Assembly: GCF_028736155.1 (NCBI RefSeq)
Contig: NZ_CP117879.1
Span: forward strand, 1,178,001-1,242,000
Direction of reading: 5' to 3'
Origin: Flavobacterium sp. KACC 22763
GTDB taxonomy: Bacteria; Bacteroidota; Bacteroidia; Flavobacteriales; Flavobacteriaceae
Length of the DNA: 64,000 nt
Shown here: positions 14,831 through 22,844 of the stretch, one piece after another
How the letters are laid out: each line of letters opens with the position of its first letter
Position numbering within the stretch: position 1 is the first letter of the stretch
Translations under genes and position numbers: made by a program
Notes under the pieces: generated by a model
Database searches by the model: none
Seen by the model: only the letters and a program-made list of their open reading frames with translations
What the model was told of the DNA's origin: nothing

Positions 14831-15004
14831 TTACTTTTTGCAATCTTTCGGAGCACAAGTTCCAGAATCGTCATTACAGCAATGCGTAGAACATTTTTCA
14901 GTGCAGTTTTTCTTTGCATCAGTTTTTGATAAGTTCGCATAAGCGAAGATACTTCCAGCAGACAATACCAATGCTGCAAGAGTAAGGTACATTTTGTTTT
15001 TCAT
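14831..15004 (-). CDS. Small secreted Cys-rich protein
   Basis: A 57-aa protein between the mer and ars blocks. It has a clear signal peptide (MYLTLAALVLSAGSIFAYA, cleavage near residue 23). The mature 34 residues hold six Cys at positions 34, 38, 42, 43, 50 and 55, plus His41 and many Lys. This pattern suggests a periplasmic metal or metalloid binder. It has its own terminator. I do not know a named family. Confidence 0.7.
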   Translation of the reverse strand: MKNKMYLTLAALVLSAGSIFAYANLSKTDAKKNCTEKCSTHCCNDDSGTCAPKDCKK

Positions 15005-15131
15005 AATTTTAATTTTTAATGATTAATACTACTTAAGACGTACTAATCTAAAAATGATGCAGACTTTGATGATTTTTTTTCTAACAGCCTGAATTTTTAT
15101 ATATGAAGTTTCCAAAAATGATTTGGTGATA

Positions 15132-15695
15132 TCAGCATTTTCCTCCGCTGCATGATTTTTTAGACGTAACATTCATAACATTTCCACGGCGGTCTAATTC
15201 AATACTGCAGCAATCCAGAAGCATTTCCTTTAATTTGGATCTGCCTCTCTGCACTCTAGATCGTATGGAAGGGTAGGCAAGGCTGTATTTTTCTGTTAAG
15301 TTTTTCTGTTTAATTCCATGGATTTCGCTATCCATGATAATATCCCGATAGTCTTCCGGCAGCCGCTCAATGAATTTCATTAGACAACAGTCCAGACTTT
15401 CTGAAGTATCAAAATCTGTTTCATGCATTATTTTTTGCATCATACATTCGGTCAGTTCTGATTTCTTATGATTGGAATTTTTTCGGTAATAGTCAATAAT
15501 GGAATTTCTTGTGATCGTGAAAATCCAGCTTTTTAATTTACTTTCTTCAGTCAGTGATCCTAAATTCTCGTTTATCTTAATAAAAACTTCCTGCAAAACA
15601 TCAGATGCATCGCCCGTATCATTTATACGTGCCTTAATATATTTGCCCAAAATGATATAAAACTGATTGTGAATAGTATTTATTTCCAAACTCAT
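15132..15695 (-). CDS. sigZ: RNA polymerase sigma factor, SigZ-like ECF
   Basis: A 187-aa ECF sigma factor. Region 2 contains DASDVLQEVFIKI and WIFTITRNSIIDYYRK; region 4 contains LPEDYRDIIMDSEIHGIKQK and SIRSRVQRGRSKLKEML. Unusually, it carries a C-terminal extension with vicinal Cys (LLDCCSIE) and ends in KKSCSGGKC. It is the last gene of the arsenic operon (33 bp after the membrane protein), so the Cys tail may let it sense As(III) or thiol stress directly. No anti-sigma factor is adjacent. Confidence 0.85.
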   Translation of the reverse strand: MSLEINTIHNQFYIILGKYIKARINDTGDASDVLQEVFIKINENLGSLTEESKLKSWIFTITRNSIIDYYRKNSNHKKSELTECMMQKIMHETDFDTSESLDCCLMKFIERLPEDYRDIIMDSEIHGIKQKNLTEKYSLAYPSIRSRVQRGRSKLKEMLLDCCSIELDRRGNVMNVTSKKSCSGGKC

Positions 15696-15728
15696 AGTTT
15701 TTTTGTTCTGCTTTTGAAGAAAGCGGGA

Positions 15729-16292
15729 TTAACAACAATTGATTTTGCCTCTGAAATTATTCCAGATAGGGGCTGTTTTTGGCATGCATAAGAAAACATG
15801 AAGAATCGCCATTACGATAGCTCCCGGTAAAAGATTTACAATTAACAAATTAAAGTAGCCTGGAGATTGATTGGTATTAGAAATCATTATTTCCCCATTT
15901 TGAAAAGTAAGTCTGATGGAGAGGTAAACCGCAATTGACGCAAAATGAAACCCATTTACGAATAAATGAACAATATATTCCCAGCGAGGAAGCCCTCCCA
16001 TAAACTGCCTGCTGTCCTTTTCTATAAAAGCGTCATACCCAAGCACCAGTATGTCTAAAAGGACAATGGTTAAGCCTATTACAAAAGCCGTATGATTATT
16101 TTGTTTCAAGAATAAAAAATAAAGGATTGCCGGAAAGAAAACAGCTCTGAATGTATGGGTAATGTGCTCGGTTTTACTTTCTTCCCGATTGTGAAGCTGG
16201 TATTTGAAAATATGCAGATAGAAGCCATCATATAAGGCCAAGACCGCAAAAAGAACAAGAAAGAAGGATGAAATGATAATTGCTGTTTCCAT
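15729..16292 (-). CDS. Membrane protein of the arsenic operon
   Basis: A 187-aa integral membrane protein with about five hydrophobic segments (near 3-25, 50-66, 68-88, 106-127, 147-169). Charged residues in loops include an HITHTF His pair. It ends in NCC. I do not recognise the family. Its position between Crp/Fnr and SigZ genes in the ars operon implies a role in metalloid stress. Confidence 0.65.
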   Translation of the reverse strand: METAIIISSFFLVLFAVLALYDGFYLHIFKYQLHNREESKTEHITHTFRAVFFPAILYFLFLKQNNHTAFVIGLTIVLLDILVLGYDAFIEKDSRQFMGGLPRWEYIVHLFVNGFHFASIAVYLSIRLTFQNGEIMISNTNQSPGYFNLLIVNLLPGAIVMAILHVFLCMPKTAPIWNNFRGKINCC

Positions 16293-16360
16293 TTTATTTT
16301 TAATTGATTATAAAAGCAAAACTATGGGGAAGCATAATTAAAACTAAGGACAAATGTCCT

Positions 16361-16936
16361 CTATTTTTGTGCTATCTCATTTCTTATTCTGCTCAAAGTC
16401 CTGCGGGTTATCCCTAGATAGCTTGCAATATCATTTACTGAAGCCTTGTTTACAACTGCGGGCTGTTCCTTAAGCATACGCATGTATTTTTCCTTTGCGC
16501 TTTCATTGCACAAAACACTTGCATACTGTTCCATTACCATGTACTGCCGCTCGGCAATTGTCCTTCCGATATTCTGCCAAAGAGGACTTTTTTGATAGAG
16601 AATCTGCAGGTCATTGTAACTGATTGTTATAAGTTCAGTATCTTCTACGGCCTGAATGGAAAGTTCCGAAGGCTGCTGTGAAATAAAGCTCTTGTAGGAA
16701 GTTGTCAAATTATTTTCTGAACAGAAGCACGAAGTCACTTCTTCGGATTTTTCATTTATATAGTAAGTTCTCAGCAGCCCCTTTTTAATAAAAGCCGCTT
16801 CATGTGAGATTTTACCAATTTGAGCAAAATAACTGTTTCGGGCTAATGTCCTTATTTTGAAATACGGACTGTAATTTTCAAATTCCTGATCGCTGATAGG
16901 AGCAATGCTCTTTAAAAACAAATTAAAGCTTTCCAT
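16361..16936 (-). CDS. Crp/Fnr family transcriptional regulator
   Basis: A 191-aa regulator. Residues about 15-120 form a cyclic-nucleotide-binding-like jelly roll (GKISHEAAFIKKGLLRTYY). A C-terminal HTH follows, SVNDIASYLGITRRTLSRIR. The exact cAMP-contact residues are not conserved, as in many Bacteroidetes homologues. It lies 23 bp after acr3 and probably belongs to the ars operon. Confidence 0.83.
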   Translation of the reverse strand: MESFNLFLKSIAPISDQEFENYSPYFKIRTLARNSYFAQIGKISHEAAFIKKGLLRTYYINEKSEEVTSCFCSENNLTTSYKSFISQQPSELSIQAVEDTELITISYNDLQILYQKSPLWQNIGRTIAERQYMVMEQYASVLCNESAKEKYMRMLKEQPAVVNKASVNDIASYLGITRRTLSRIRNEIAQK

Positions 16937-16959
16937 TCATATCCTGTTTTTAGATTCAT

Positions 16960-18039
16960 TTATTGACTCGAAGCCTGATTTAAATAAAATCTTTTTCTGA
17001 ACCAGAATGCAAGGTTAACTAATGCGATAAGAGCAGGCACTTCTACCAGAGGACCAATAACTCCTGCGAAAGCCTGACCGCTGTTTATTCCAAACACGCC
17101 GATTGCTACGGCAATAGCAAGTTCAAAATTATTGCCGGTGGCTGTAAATGCTATAGATGTTGCCTTTGAATAGTCAGCTCCAAAATATTTGCCGATAAAG
17201 AAACTGATGACAAACATCAAAGTAAAGTATATGACAAGCGGTATTGCAATACGCACTACGTCCATAGGGATCTGAACAATAAGTTCCCCTTTCAGGCTGA
17301 ACATTACAATAATTGTAAAGAGCAATGAAATAAGAGTAATCGGCGAGATAAAAGGCACATACTTAGTTTCGAACCATTCAGAACCTTTTAGGGCTATCAA
17401 AGCATAACGGCTTATGATTCCCAGAGCAAAAGGAATACCTAGATAGATACCGACGCTCTCGGCAATCTGCGCAATGCTGATATTGACTTCAAAACCATCA
17501 TATCCAAAATAGGGAGGAAGGATGGTTATGAAAATGTAAGCGTATACACTGTAAAGGAGTACCTGAAAAATACTGTTAAGGGCGATAAGTCCTGCTGCAT
17601 ATTCACGGTTTCCATCGGCAAGATCGTTCCATACCACTACCATTGCGATACAACGTGCCAGACCGATCAGGATCACCCCAATCATGTATTCAGGATATCC
17701 GTTCAAAAACAGTAGCGCCAATAAAAACATTAAGACAGGTCCTACAATCCAATTCAGGAATAAAGATGCGCCCAAGACTTTAGTGTTTTTGAAAACCTGT
17801 CCCATCTGTTCGTATTTTACTTTTGCCAGAGGCGGATACATCATCAGGATAAGCCCTATTGCCAATGGAATGTTTGTTGTTCCGCTGGAGAAAGAATTGA
17901 TGAAATCTCCGCTTGAAGGAATAAAGTATCCTACTGCCACTCCTATAGCCATGGCAAGGAAAATCCAAAGGGTCAAGAAGCGGTCAAGGAAGCTTAACTT
18001 TTTGCGTCCGACGACTGGTGCACAGTTATTTGCTGACAT
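16960..18039 (-). CDS. acr3: ACR3 family arsenite efflux transporter
   Basis: A 359-aa inner-membrane transporter with about ten hydrophobic segments. The family signature [20 protein letters not shown] includes the conserved Cys of TM4 needed for As(III) transport, and the later [17 protein letters not shown] segment is also typical. It exports arsenite using the proton gradient. It follows the arsenate reductase gene after 1 nt, so reduction and export are tightly coupled. Confidence 0.93.
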   Translation of the reverse strand: MSANNCAPVVGRKKLSFLDRFLTLWIFLAMAIGVAVGYFIPSSGDFINSFSSGTTNIPLAIGLILMMYPPLAKVKYEQMGQVFKNTKVLGASLFLNWIVGPVLMFLLALLFLNGYPEYMIGVILIGLARCIAMVVVWNDLADGNREYAAGLIALNSIFQVLLYSVYAYIFITILPPYFGYDGFEVNISIAQIAESVGIYLGIPFALGIISRYALIALKGSEWFETKYVPFISPITLISLLFTIIVMFSLKGELIVQIPMDVVRIAIPLVIYFTLMFVISFFIGKYFGADYSKATSIAFTATGNNFELAIAVAIGVFGINSGQAFAGVIGPLVEVPALIALVNLAFWFRKRFYLNQASSQ

Positions 18040-18040
18040 T

Positions 18041-18655
18041 TTATTTTTTTATTTGTGAGAATACGTAAAACATTTCAGTTCCAATCTGCAGGCTGCGCTC
18101 CAGGTAAGTTTCTTTCTGCTGAGGCGTTCCGTCAGAAATTTTTGGATCTTCAAAGGTAATCGGAATTCTTTTCTCTGCGCCTGCTATAAACGGGCATCCG
18201 CCGTCAGCCTGCGAGCAGGTCATTATTGCGGCAAATCCGCTTTCAGGATTGAAATCATCATCATAGGTTTTGGAAAAGCCTACGACTGGAAGCTCATCCG
18301 CTGAATATTTTATGGAATAAACCGGGTTTGATCCCTCTGAAAGCGTTTTGATATTGAATCCTGAATCCTTCAAAGTCTCCGCTGCCATTGGGAAAAGGGC
18401 GGTAGCCTCTGTTCCTCCTGAATAGCATGATACGTTTTTGATGCCGTAATAGGCAGCCGCAGTCTGCGCCCAAACCTGCGATAAGTGGCTTCTTCTGGAA
18501 TTATGCGTGCAGATTAGGTTTAGTCTGGTTTCCAGATTACTGTCCACTTTAGTCTGAATGAAGTCGATTAATGGCTGCAGTACTGCTTTGCGATCTTCGG
18601 AGATCTGCTTAAAATCAAATGATTTGACGGTATTCTCAATTTGTGGATATAACAT
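18041..18655 (-). CDS. Arsenate reductase-like low-molecular-weight phosphatase
   Basis: A 204-aa protein of the LMW protein-tyrosine-phosphatase fold. The P-loop CTHNSRR fits CX5R, and [10 protein letters not shown] supplies the Asp of the DP loop. An extra CSQADGGCP segment gives candidate resolving cysteines for arsenate reduction. In this operon (ArsR, GNAT, DUF6428, this gene, ACR3) it is the reductase turning arsenate into arsenite. Confidence 0.85.
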   Translation of the reverse strand: MLYPQIENTVKSFDFKQISEDRKAVLQPLIDFIQTKVDSNLETRLNLICTHNSRRSHLSQVWAQTAAAYYGIKNVSCYSGGTEATALFPMAAETLKDSGFNIKTLSEGSNPVYSIKYSADELPVVGFSKTYDDDFNPESGFAAIMTCSQADGGCPFIAGAEKRIPITFEDPKISDGTPQQKETYLERSLQIGTEMFYVFSQIKK

Positions 18656-18697
18656 ACTTTTTTGGCTGTAAAGGGTTATTGATTATCTGTTTATTGA

Positions 18698-19171
18698 TTA
18701 GCAGCATCCTCCGCCCGGAGTGCATGAATTAGCATTGTCAGTATTTAACTGAGATAATTTTACTTTAGGCTTGTCTGATGGAATACCGCACTGCTCCTGA
18801 GCAAGGCAGGCTGTCTGTTTGTTAAGTAGAGTGAAGTTTTTACCGTTAAAATCCAAATCGTATTTGCCGATAGTAGTGTTCTGGTACTCCACTTCAATTT
18901 CATGGTCTTCAATTCCCAATACTTTTTCTGAAAGCTCAATGATGTGGATCAGTTTCTGAGGTTTAAGCCTGTGCTCGTAGTCATTGGCATCCCAAAGCTG
19001 GAAGTTTACAACTGTTTCTTTTCTTACTGTTCCTCCGCAGTCGATGAAGTTTTTGGTAACCAAGCCTACTTCAGTTACGTGAAAATATTCCGGTACAAAT
19101 GTGCCGTCCGGCAGTTCAAAATTTACAGCTTCTACTGTTTTAAGCACTTCTTTAATTTCTGAAAGTTTCAT
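18698..19171 (-). CDS. DUF6428 family protein
   Basis: A 157-aa cytoplasmic protein recurrently found in Bacteroidetes ars operons. It has an N-terminal alpha/beta region (ELPDGTFVPEYFHVTEVG) and a Cys-bearing C-terminal part with TACLAQEQCG. It ends in CTPGGGCC, a vicinal Cys pair suited to bind As(III). A chaperone-like role handing arsenite to ACR3 is a guess. Confidence 0.8.
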   Translation of the reverse strand: MKLSEIKEVLKTVEAVNFELPDGTFVPEYFHVTEVGLVTKNFIDCGGTVRKETVVNFQLWDANDYEHRLKPQKLIHIIELSEKVLGIEDHEIEVEYQNTTIGKYDLDFNGKNFTLLNKQTACLAQEQCGIPSDKPKVKLSQLNTDNANSCTPGGGCC

Positions 19172-19203
19172 AATTTTTTATATTTAGTTAAACTATATTT
19201 TTA

Positions 19204-19689
19204 TTAATTAATAACGGAGCTTCTTCTTTCAAGAAGCGCAGTATCTCTCCAGATACCATTTTGTTTTCCGATTTTCTCCCTTGTTCCAAGTATCCTGAAA
19301 CCTGCTTTTTCATGGATACGGAGACTTGCCGTGTTCTCAGGAAAGATTCCTGCCTGAAGCGTCCAGATTCCTTCTGTTTCGCTCTGTCGGACAAGTTCAT
19401 TTAAAAGGGTAAGCCCGACTCCTTTTCCTGAATGTGCTGGATCCACATATACGCTCACTTCTGCAACGCCTGCATAAACGCAGCGTGAAGAAACAGGGGT
19501 AAGGGCAGCCCAACCAATTACATTACCATCTTCCTGCATCACAACTCGGCAAGAGGTAAGATGTGACTGATCCCAGTCTTCCCATGAAGGGGCGCTGGTC
19601 TGGAAAGTGGCATTGCCGGTATCTATTCCTTTTTGGTAGATTATTTTTACCTGATCCCAGTGTTTGTCTGAAAGTTTTCTGATTTCCAT
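19204..19689 (-). CDS. GNAT family N-acetyltransferase, ArsN-like
   Basis: A 161-aa acetyltransferase. The acetyl-CoA loop reads HSGKGVGLTLLNEL and motif B has NTASLRIHEKAGFRILGTR, as in phosphinothricin-acetyltransferase-like and ArsN1 enzymes. ArsN homologues acetylate organoarsenical antibiotics such as arsinothricin; its place second in the ars operon fits, but the substrate is not proven. ATG 19689 is preferred because it begins the conserved MEIRKLSDKHWD and leaves an 11-nt gap after arsR. Confidence 0.85.
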   Translation of the reverse strand: MEIRKLSDKHWDQVKIIYQKGIDTGNATFQTSAPSWEDWDQSHLTSCRVVMQEDGNVIGWAALTPVSSRCVYAGVAEVSVYVDPAHSGKGVGLTLLNELVRQSETEGIWTLQAGIFPENTASLRIHEKAGFRILGTREKIGKQNGIWRDTALLERRSSVIN

Positions 19690-19700
19690 ATTTTTATAGA

Positions 19701-20033
19701 TTAACAGCATTCGCTTCTCTTCTTTGCCAAATGATCTGATATGTGCTGAAAGAAACCTTTTATCTTTTCAAGTCCAGGCTCATTGATGCAATAGCAGATG
19801 GAATTTCCTTCAATGTTTCCTTTTATCAGCCCTGCATTTTTCAATTCCTTCAAGTGTTGTGAAACTGTCGGCTGTGAAAGGGGAAGTTCGTTTACAATAT
19901 CTCCGCAGATGCAGGCATCCACTTTTAATAAATATTCCATAATAGCGATACGCGCAGGATGGCCTAACGCTTTGGCTAGAACAGCCAGCTCATTCTGGCT
20001 TTTTGTAAAGTGATCTGTTTTTGTTGCTCCCAT
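19701..20033 (-). CDS. arsR: ArsR family regulator of the arsenic operon
   Basis: A 110-aa winged-helix repressor. The As(III) site is the ACICGDI segment (Cys-x-Cys in the alpha3 region), followed by LSQPTVSQHLKELKNAGLI. A further pair ends the protein (RSECC). ATG 20033 is chosen over an in-frame TTG at 20054 because the latter lies inside the palindrome and promoter. It heads an eight-gene operon running to SigZ. Confidence 0.9.
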   Translation of the reverse strand: MGATKTDHFTKSQNELAVLAKALGHPARIAIMEYLLKVDACICGDIVNELPLSQPTVSQHLKELKNAGLIKGNIEGNSICYCINEPGLEKIKGFFQHISDHLAKKRSECC

Positions 20034-20045
20034 CGTTTTATATTT

Positions 20046-20084
20046 ATATTGCAATATTACGATATAAAATTTAATTAAAGCAAA
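20046..20084 (-). promoter_or_regulatory. Promoter and operator of the arsenic operon
   Basis: On the minus strand TTTG (20081-20084), 21 bp, TAATATTG (20052-20059). The perfect 12-bp palindrome ATATTGCAATAT (20046-20057) overlaps the -7 element, consistent with repression by ArsR. Confidence 0.6.
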
Positions 20085-20311
20085 TTTGAATATGAAAATT
20101 TTCTTAAATGTGTTTATTTTTTATTTTGACTTACTGCGCAAAATAACTGCGCAGCTGCTGAATATCTTTGAATCAAAATAATACCTAAATTTGATAATTA
20201 CTTGGCATACAGGGTAAGACGCTTTTTAGCGTACCGAACTCTATTTAGGGTAATCGGAAAGCAGGTGTTATTCTTTGGTGGGATTTATACTAATCAAAAA
20301 CAACTTTAAAA

Positions 20312-21247
20312 ATGAAAATTCATTATCAAGGCGAGCTTCCCATGATTGAAACGGAGACTTTTAAAAAATTTGAAAAAGAGTATGACAGCAATGCTGATTT
20401 TCTTGAAAATTTCTCAAATCTATTGAGCTTCAGCGGAAGAATAATTTCATTGATAACCGATAAAGAGCTTCTAAATGTCAGTGGCCATGTAATTGAGAAT
20501 TCGGTACAGACGCTAAGAAGCATCAAATTGTGCTGTTCCATTGGGAGTTTTGCCGATGCCAATACTTTAGTAAGAAGATTAAGGGATGACCTGCTGCTTT
20601 ATGTTTATACGCTGGCGGTTGTGAACCAAAGAAAACCTTTTACCCAAGATTCCCTTGATAATTTCAAAATGGATGATCTGGAGGCGTTTGTGGAAGGTTT
20701 TTCATCTTTGGAATTTAATCAGGTAATGACCGATGACGAAAAGGCTGTCGAGGCATGGCTGACCAACAAAGTTGTGGAAGCCCCTGCGGGAGTGAGGGGA
20801 AAATTAAGTTTTAAGAATTACATGAATGTCCTTGAACAGAATGAGAATATCAAGGAGGTGCTGACAGGTTATAACCTTCAGGGCTACTGGAAGGTTTTGA
20901 CAGGGAAGCTTAATAATTATGTCCACAATAATGGAAGGCAGTTCTCCCAGCATAATCTGATACGATCAAGCAATGCACAGTTGGATATTTATCTTGGAAA
21001 TGTCAATACAAGGATTTCGTATATATTAACCTTTTTTCTAATTACGATTTCGATGGTGGAATCCGCCCTATTGTGTTCTGGGGATATTGAAGACTATCTT
21101 GATATGGGAATGGACCCTCCGGAGGACTGCCAGTACGAAATCGCTCCTTTTATACAGGAATACATCGATAATAAAGTTTCGGGAATGCACCCTGAGCTAA
21201 AGCAGTTCCTGAAAGACAACAACAATCATGGAATGAAGATAGAATAA
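20312..21247 (+). CDS. Orphan 311-aa protein of unknown function
   Basis: I do not recognise this protein. It is mostly helical and acidic, with one strongly hydrophobic stretch (YILTFFLITISMVESALL, about residues 230-247). Notable motifs are the charged RRLRDDLLLYVYTL and YVHNNGRQFSQHN. It is monocistronic, divergent from arsR, and has its own strong terminator. Single genes of this kind in islands are often defence or effector genes, but nothing in the sequence proves that. An alternative start exists at ATG 20342. Confidence 0.6.
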   Translation: MKIHYQGELPMIETETFKKFEKEYDSNADFLENFSNLLSFSGRIISLITDKELLNVSGHVIENSVQTLRSIKLCCSIGSFADANTLVRRLRDDLLLYVYTLAVVNQRKPFTQDSLDNFKMDDLEAFVEGFSSLEFNQVMTDDEKAVEAWLTNKVVEAPAGVRGKLSFKNYMNVLEQNENIKEVLTGYNLQGYWKVLTGKLNNYVHNNGRQFSQHNLIRSSNAQLDIYLGNVNTRISYILTFFLITISMVESALLCSGDIEDYLDMGMDPPEDCQYEIAPFIQEYIDNKVSGMHPELKQFLKDNNNHGMKIE

Positions 21248-21280
21248 GGTGATGGATAATTTTAAGGTCAGAAGGATTAT

Positions 21281-21317
21281 AAGCGGAAAAACCGAAGGAA
21301 CTTCGGTTTTTCCGCTT
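21281..21317 (+). terminator. Terminator of the 311-aa orphan gene
   Basis: Perfect 17-bp stem AAGCGGAAAAACCGAAG/CTTCGGTTTTTCCGCTT around GAA. Unusually GC-rich for the region. Confidence 0.85.
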
Positions 21318-21392
21318 TCAGGCTTTTTTCTGATTTTATAAATCTGTTTTAACTTTTTAAGATACAAAAAGATATGATTTATAGTTTTGTAA

Positions 21393-21578
21393 TCATCCCT
21401 TTTTCTTTTTATCATTTTTTTCTAAAAAATGTTGTATTTGTATATTAGCCACCTTCCGAAGAAAATATAATATTTCTTCGGCAAGCTCAACTGTTACATT
21501 CATTCCTTCTTTTTTAAGCATTCTTTGTGCCTTTTCCGGAGAAATTTTCCCCTTGTATTGCTCATCTCTATAATTCAT
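21393..21578 (-). CDS. Small helical protein of the island repeat unit, second copy
   Basis: A 61-aa protein, about 80 percent identical by eye to that at 8954-9145. It shares GKISPEKAQ.MLKKEGM and AEEILYFLRK, with a shorter Lys-rich tail. Changes such as Lys to Arg and Met to Ile are mostly conservative, so both copies seem to be under selection. Function unknown. Confidence 0.65.
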   Translation of the reverse strand: MNYRDEQYKGKISPEKAQRMLKKEGMNVTVELAEEILYFLRKVANIQIQHFLEKNDKKKKG

Positions 21579-21755
21579 AATTTAGTTTTCTTATGTTAAA
21601 TTATTCTTAATGTAAAGATAAGTTAAATGTTTTTGTAACTATAAATCAGTGTGTTAAGTTTGGTTTAAATCCTGAGTAGTCACCTCAACAGGATGTCTAA
21701 ACCGTCTACTAAAGTAAGTTAAAACGTGTTAAAACATGGTAAAAAGCATAAAAAA

Positions 21756-21781
21756 AACGTTAAAACATAGGTTTTAACGTT
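21756..21781. terminator. Hairpin inside duplicated unit, copy B
   Basis: Perfect 11-bp stem AACGTTAAAAC/GTTTTAACGTT with an ATAG loop, and A or T runs on both sides. Confidence 0.65.
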
Positions 21782-21796
21782 TTTTTAGTAGTGACG

Positions 21797-22092
21797 GGGA
21801 CAGGACAAATTACAACATCATTTTTGGATGATTTGAAGAAATTGGCCTTCTATATGTAGTGTCTGTCTTTCATTGGCGTTATGAATTTGGTTTAGATGTC
21901 CTGTTGGGGATTGATGCAAAAAATTATAAAAACTCAATTGATTTATTGTATTAAACTGATATATAAATTTACAAATTTTATGGAGGATTTGAAAAGATTG
22001 TTGAGCTTAAGGCAAGAATTGTCTTTCTTTGGCTTTGTGAATTGCTTTATAAAATTTAGGCTTATGCGGCACAAAAGCAATCCCATTCAGTA
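21797..22092 (+). repeat. Dispersed repeat, copy 3
   Basis: Closely similar to 2477-2757 over nearly 290 bp and to 9363-9490 over its first part. It reads GQITTSFLDDLKKLAFYM then stop, and later YKFTNFMEDLKRLLSLRQEL. The remaining gene-free DNA to 22330 contains a palindrome and a terminator. Confidence 0.75.
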
Positions 22093-22201
22093 GCAAAGCG
22101 CTGAAAAGCTTCAGTGAGGCATGATGGAATGCTAGACCGGTGCTAATGATTAGAAAAATACAAATAAAAACTTCATATTCTTCATGCGCATCAAAAATTG
22201 G

Positions 22202-22217
22202 CGAATGTGCACATTCG
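22202..22217. repeat. 16-bp perfect palindrome
   Basis: CGAATGTGCACATTCG, ungapped. It lies 18 bp from the terminator of the 22331-22831 gene. Too short a spacer to form an RNA hairpin; a protein-binding site is possible. Confidence 0.4.
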
Positions 22218-22234
22218 GTTAAATATAAAAAAAA

Positions 22235-22257
22235 GCTTTAAACCGCCGGTTTAAAGC
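22235..22257 (-). terminator. Terminator of the three-gene operon 22331-23919
   Basis: Perfect 10-bp stem GCTTTAAACC/GGTTTAAAGC with a GCC loop and eight T on the minus strand. Confidence 0.85.
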
Positions 22258-22330
22258 ATTCGTTTAATTTATTGTTAACTTTTTCCTTGCCAGATATAGT
22301 TTTAAAATCTATACCTCAGCCAGAGTTTTT

Positions 22331-22831
22331 TTAAAGTTTGCGAAGCGTCACATCAGGTGCCTCTCCCTGAGGAACAATAAAAATCGCGGTGTTATTTACG
22401 CTGTCTCCCGGATCTAAATAATAGCCTGCAATTACAGGCAGCACGCCGCTTACGTATTTGCCCTCTTTATTATAATACCAGTATGTGGTGCTTACATTGT
22501 GCGCTTTTAATTTGAGCTCAATTTTCTTTGAGGTCAATTTCGCGCCTGTCGCGTTGATGCAGTCCAATTCCACAAGGCCGGCATTGGATGTGACCTGAGG
22601 GAAAGTGTTCATACGGATGTTGAAGCTTTTGTCAGAATTATTGACAAGATTGGCGCTTACCTTATAGCGCTCAAAATTTTTGCCCCCTACAGTCACGGAC
22701 TCTTTATTGGTGATGCTGAATGTTACAGACAGGCCGTTTAGGTCAACGGTTTCCCCATCTTTGATTTTTTGGGCATTGGCATTGGAAAAAGACAGGGCCA
22801 GAACGGCAAAGAGAATAGTTAAGTTTTTCAT
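22331..22831 (-). CDS. Secreted protein of unknown function
   Basis: A 166-aa exported protein with a signal peptide ending ...FSNANA (cleavage about residue 20). The mature part is beta-rich and immunoglobulin-like in character (YKVSANLVNNSDKSFNIRMN, then an extended strand region) with one Cys in ELDCINATG. It lies 13 bp after the DUF3667 gene, so it is the last gene of a three-gene operon. I cannot name the family. Confidence 0.65.
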   Translation of the reverse strand: MKNLTILFAVLALSFSNANAQKIKDGETVDLNGLSVTFSITNKESVTVGGKNFERYKVSANLVNNSDKSFNIRMNTFPQVTSNAGLVELDCINATGAKLTSKKIELKLKAHNVSTTYWYYNKEGKYVSGVLPVIAGYYLDPGDSVNNTAIFIVPQGEAPDVTLRKL

Positions 22832-22844
22832 GGTTTTAAAATGT

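Larger units (their letters stand above)
21393..21915 (-). repeat. Duplicated unit, copy B
   Basis: Direct repeat of 8954-9490. It contains the 61-aa gene, ACAGGATGTCTAAACC (21688-21703), the hairpin at 21756-21781, GTGACGGGGACAGGACAAAT and the inverted motif GGTTTAGATGTCCTGT (21889-21904). Confidence 0.8.

Noticed and set aside
14698..14979. N-terminal extension of the ArsR-type regulator to 212 residues
   Set aside because: It would cross the promoter, the operator and the terminator and overlap the 57-aa secreted-protein gene; ATG 14697 gives the normal family length.
21896..22093. 65-codon open frame in dispersed repeat copy 3
   Set aside because: Part of the frame resembles the recurring DLKRL peptide, but there is no ribosome site or intact homologue; treated as a remnant.
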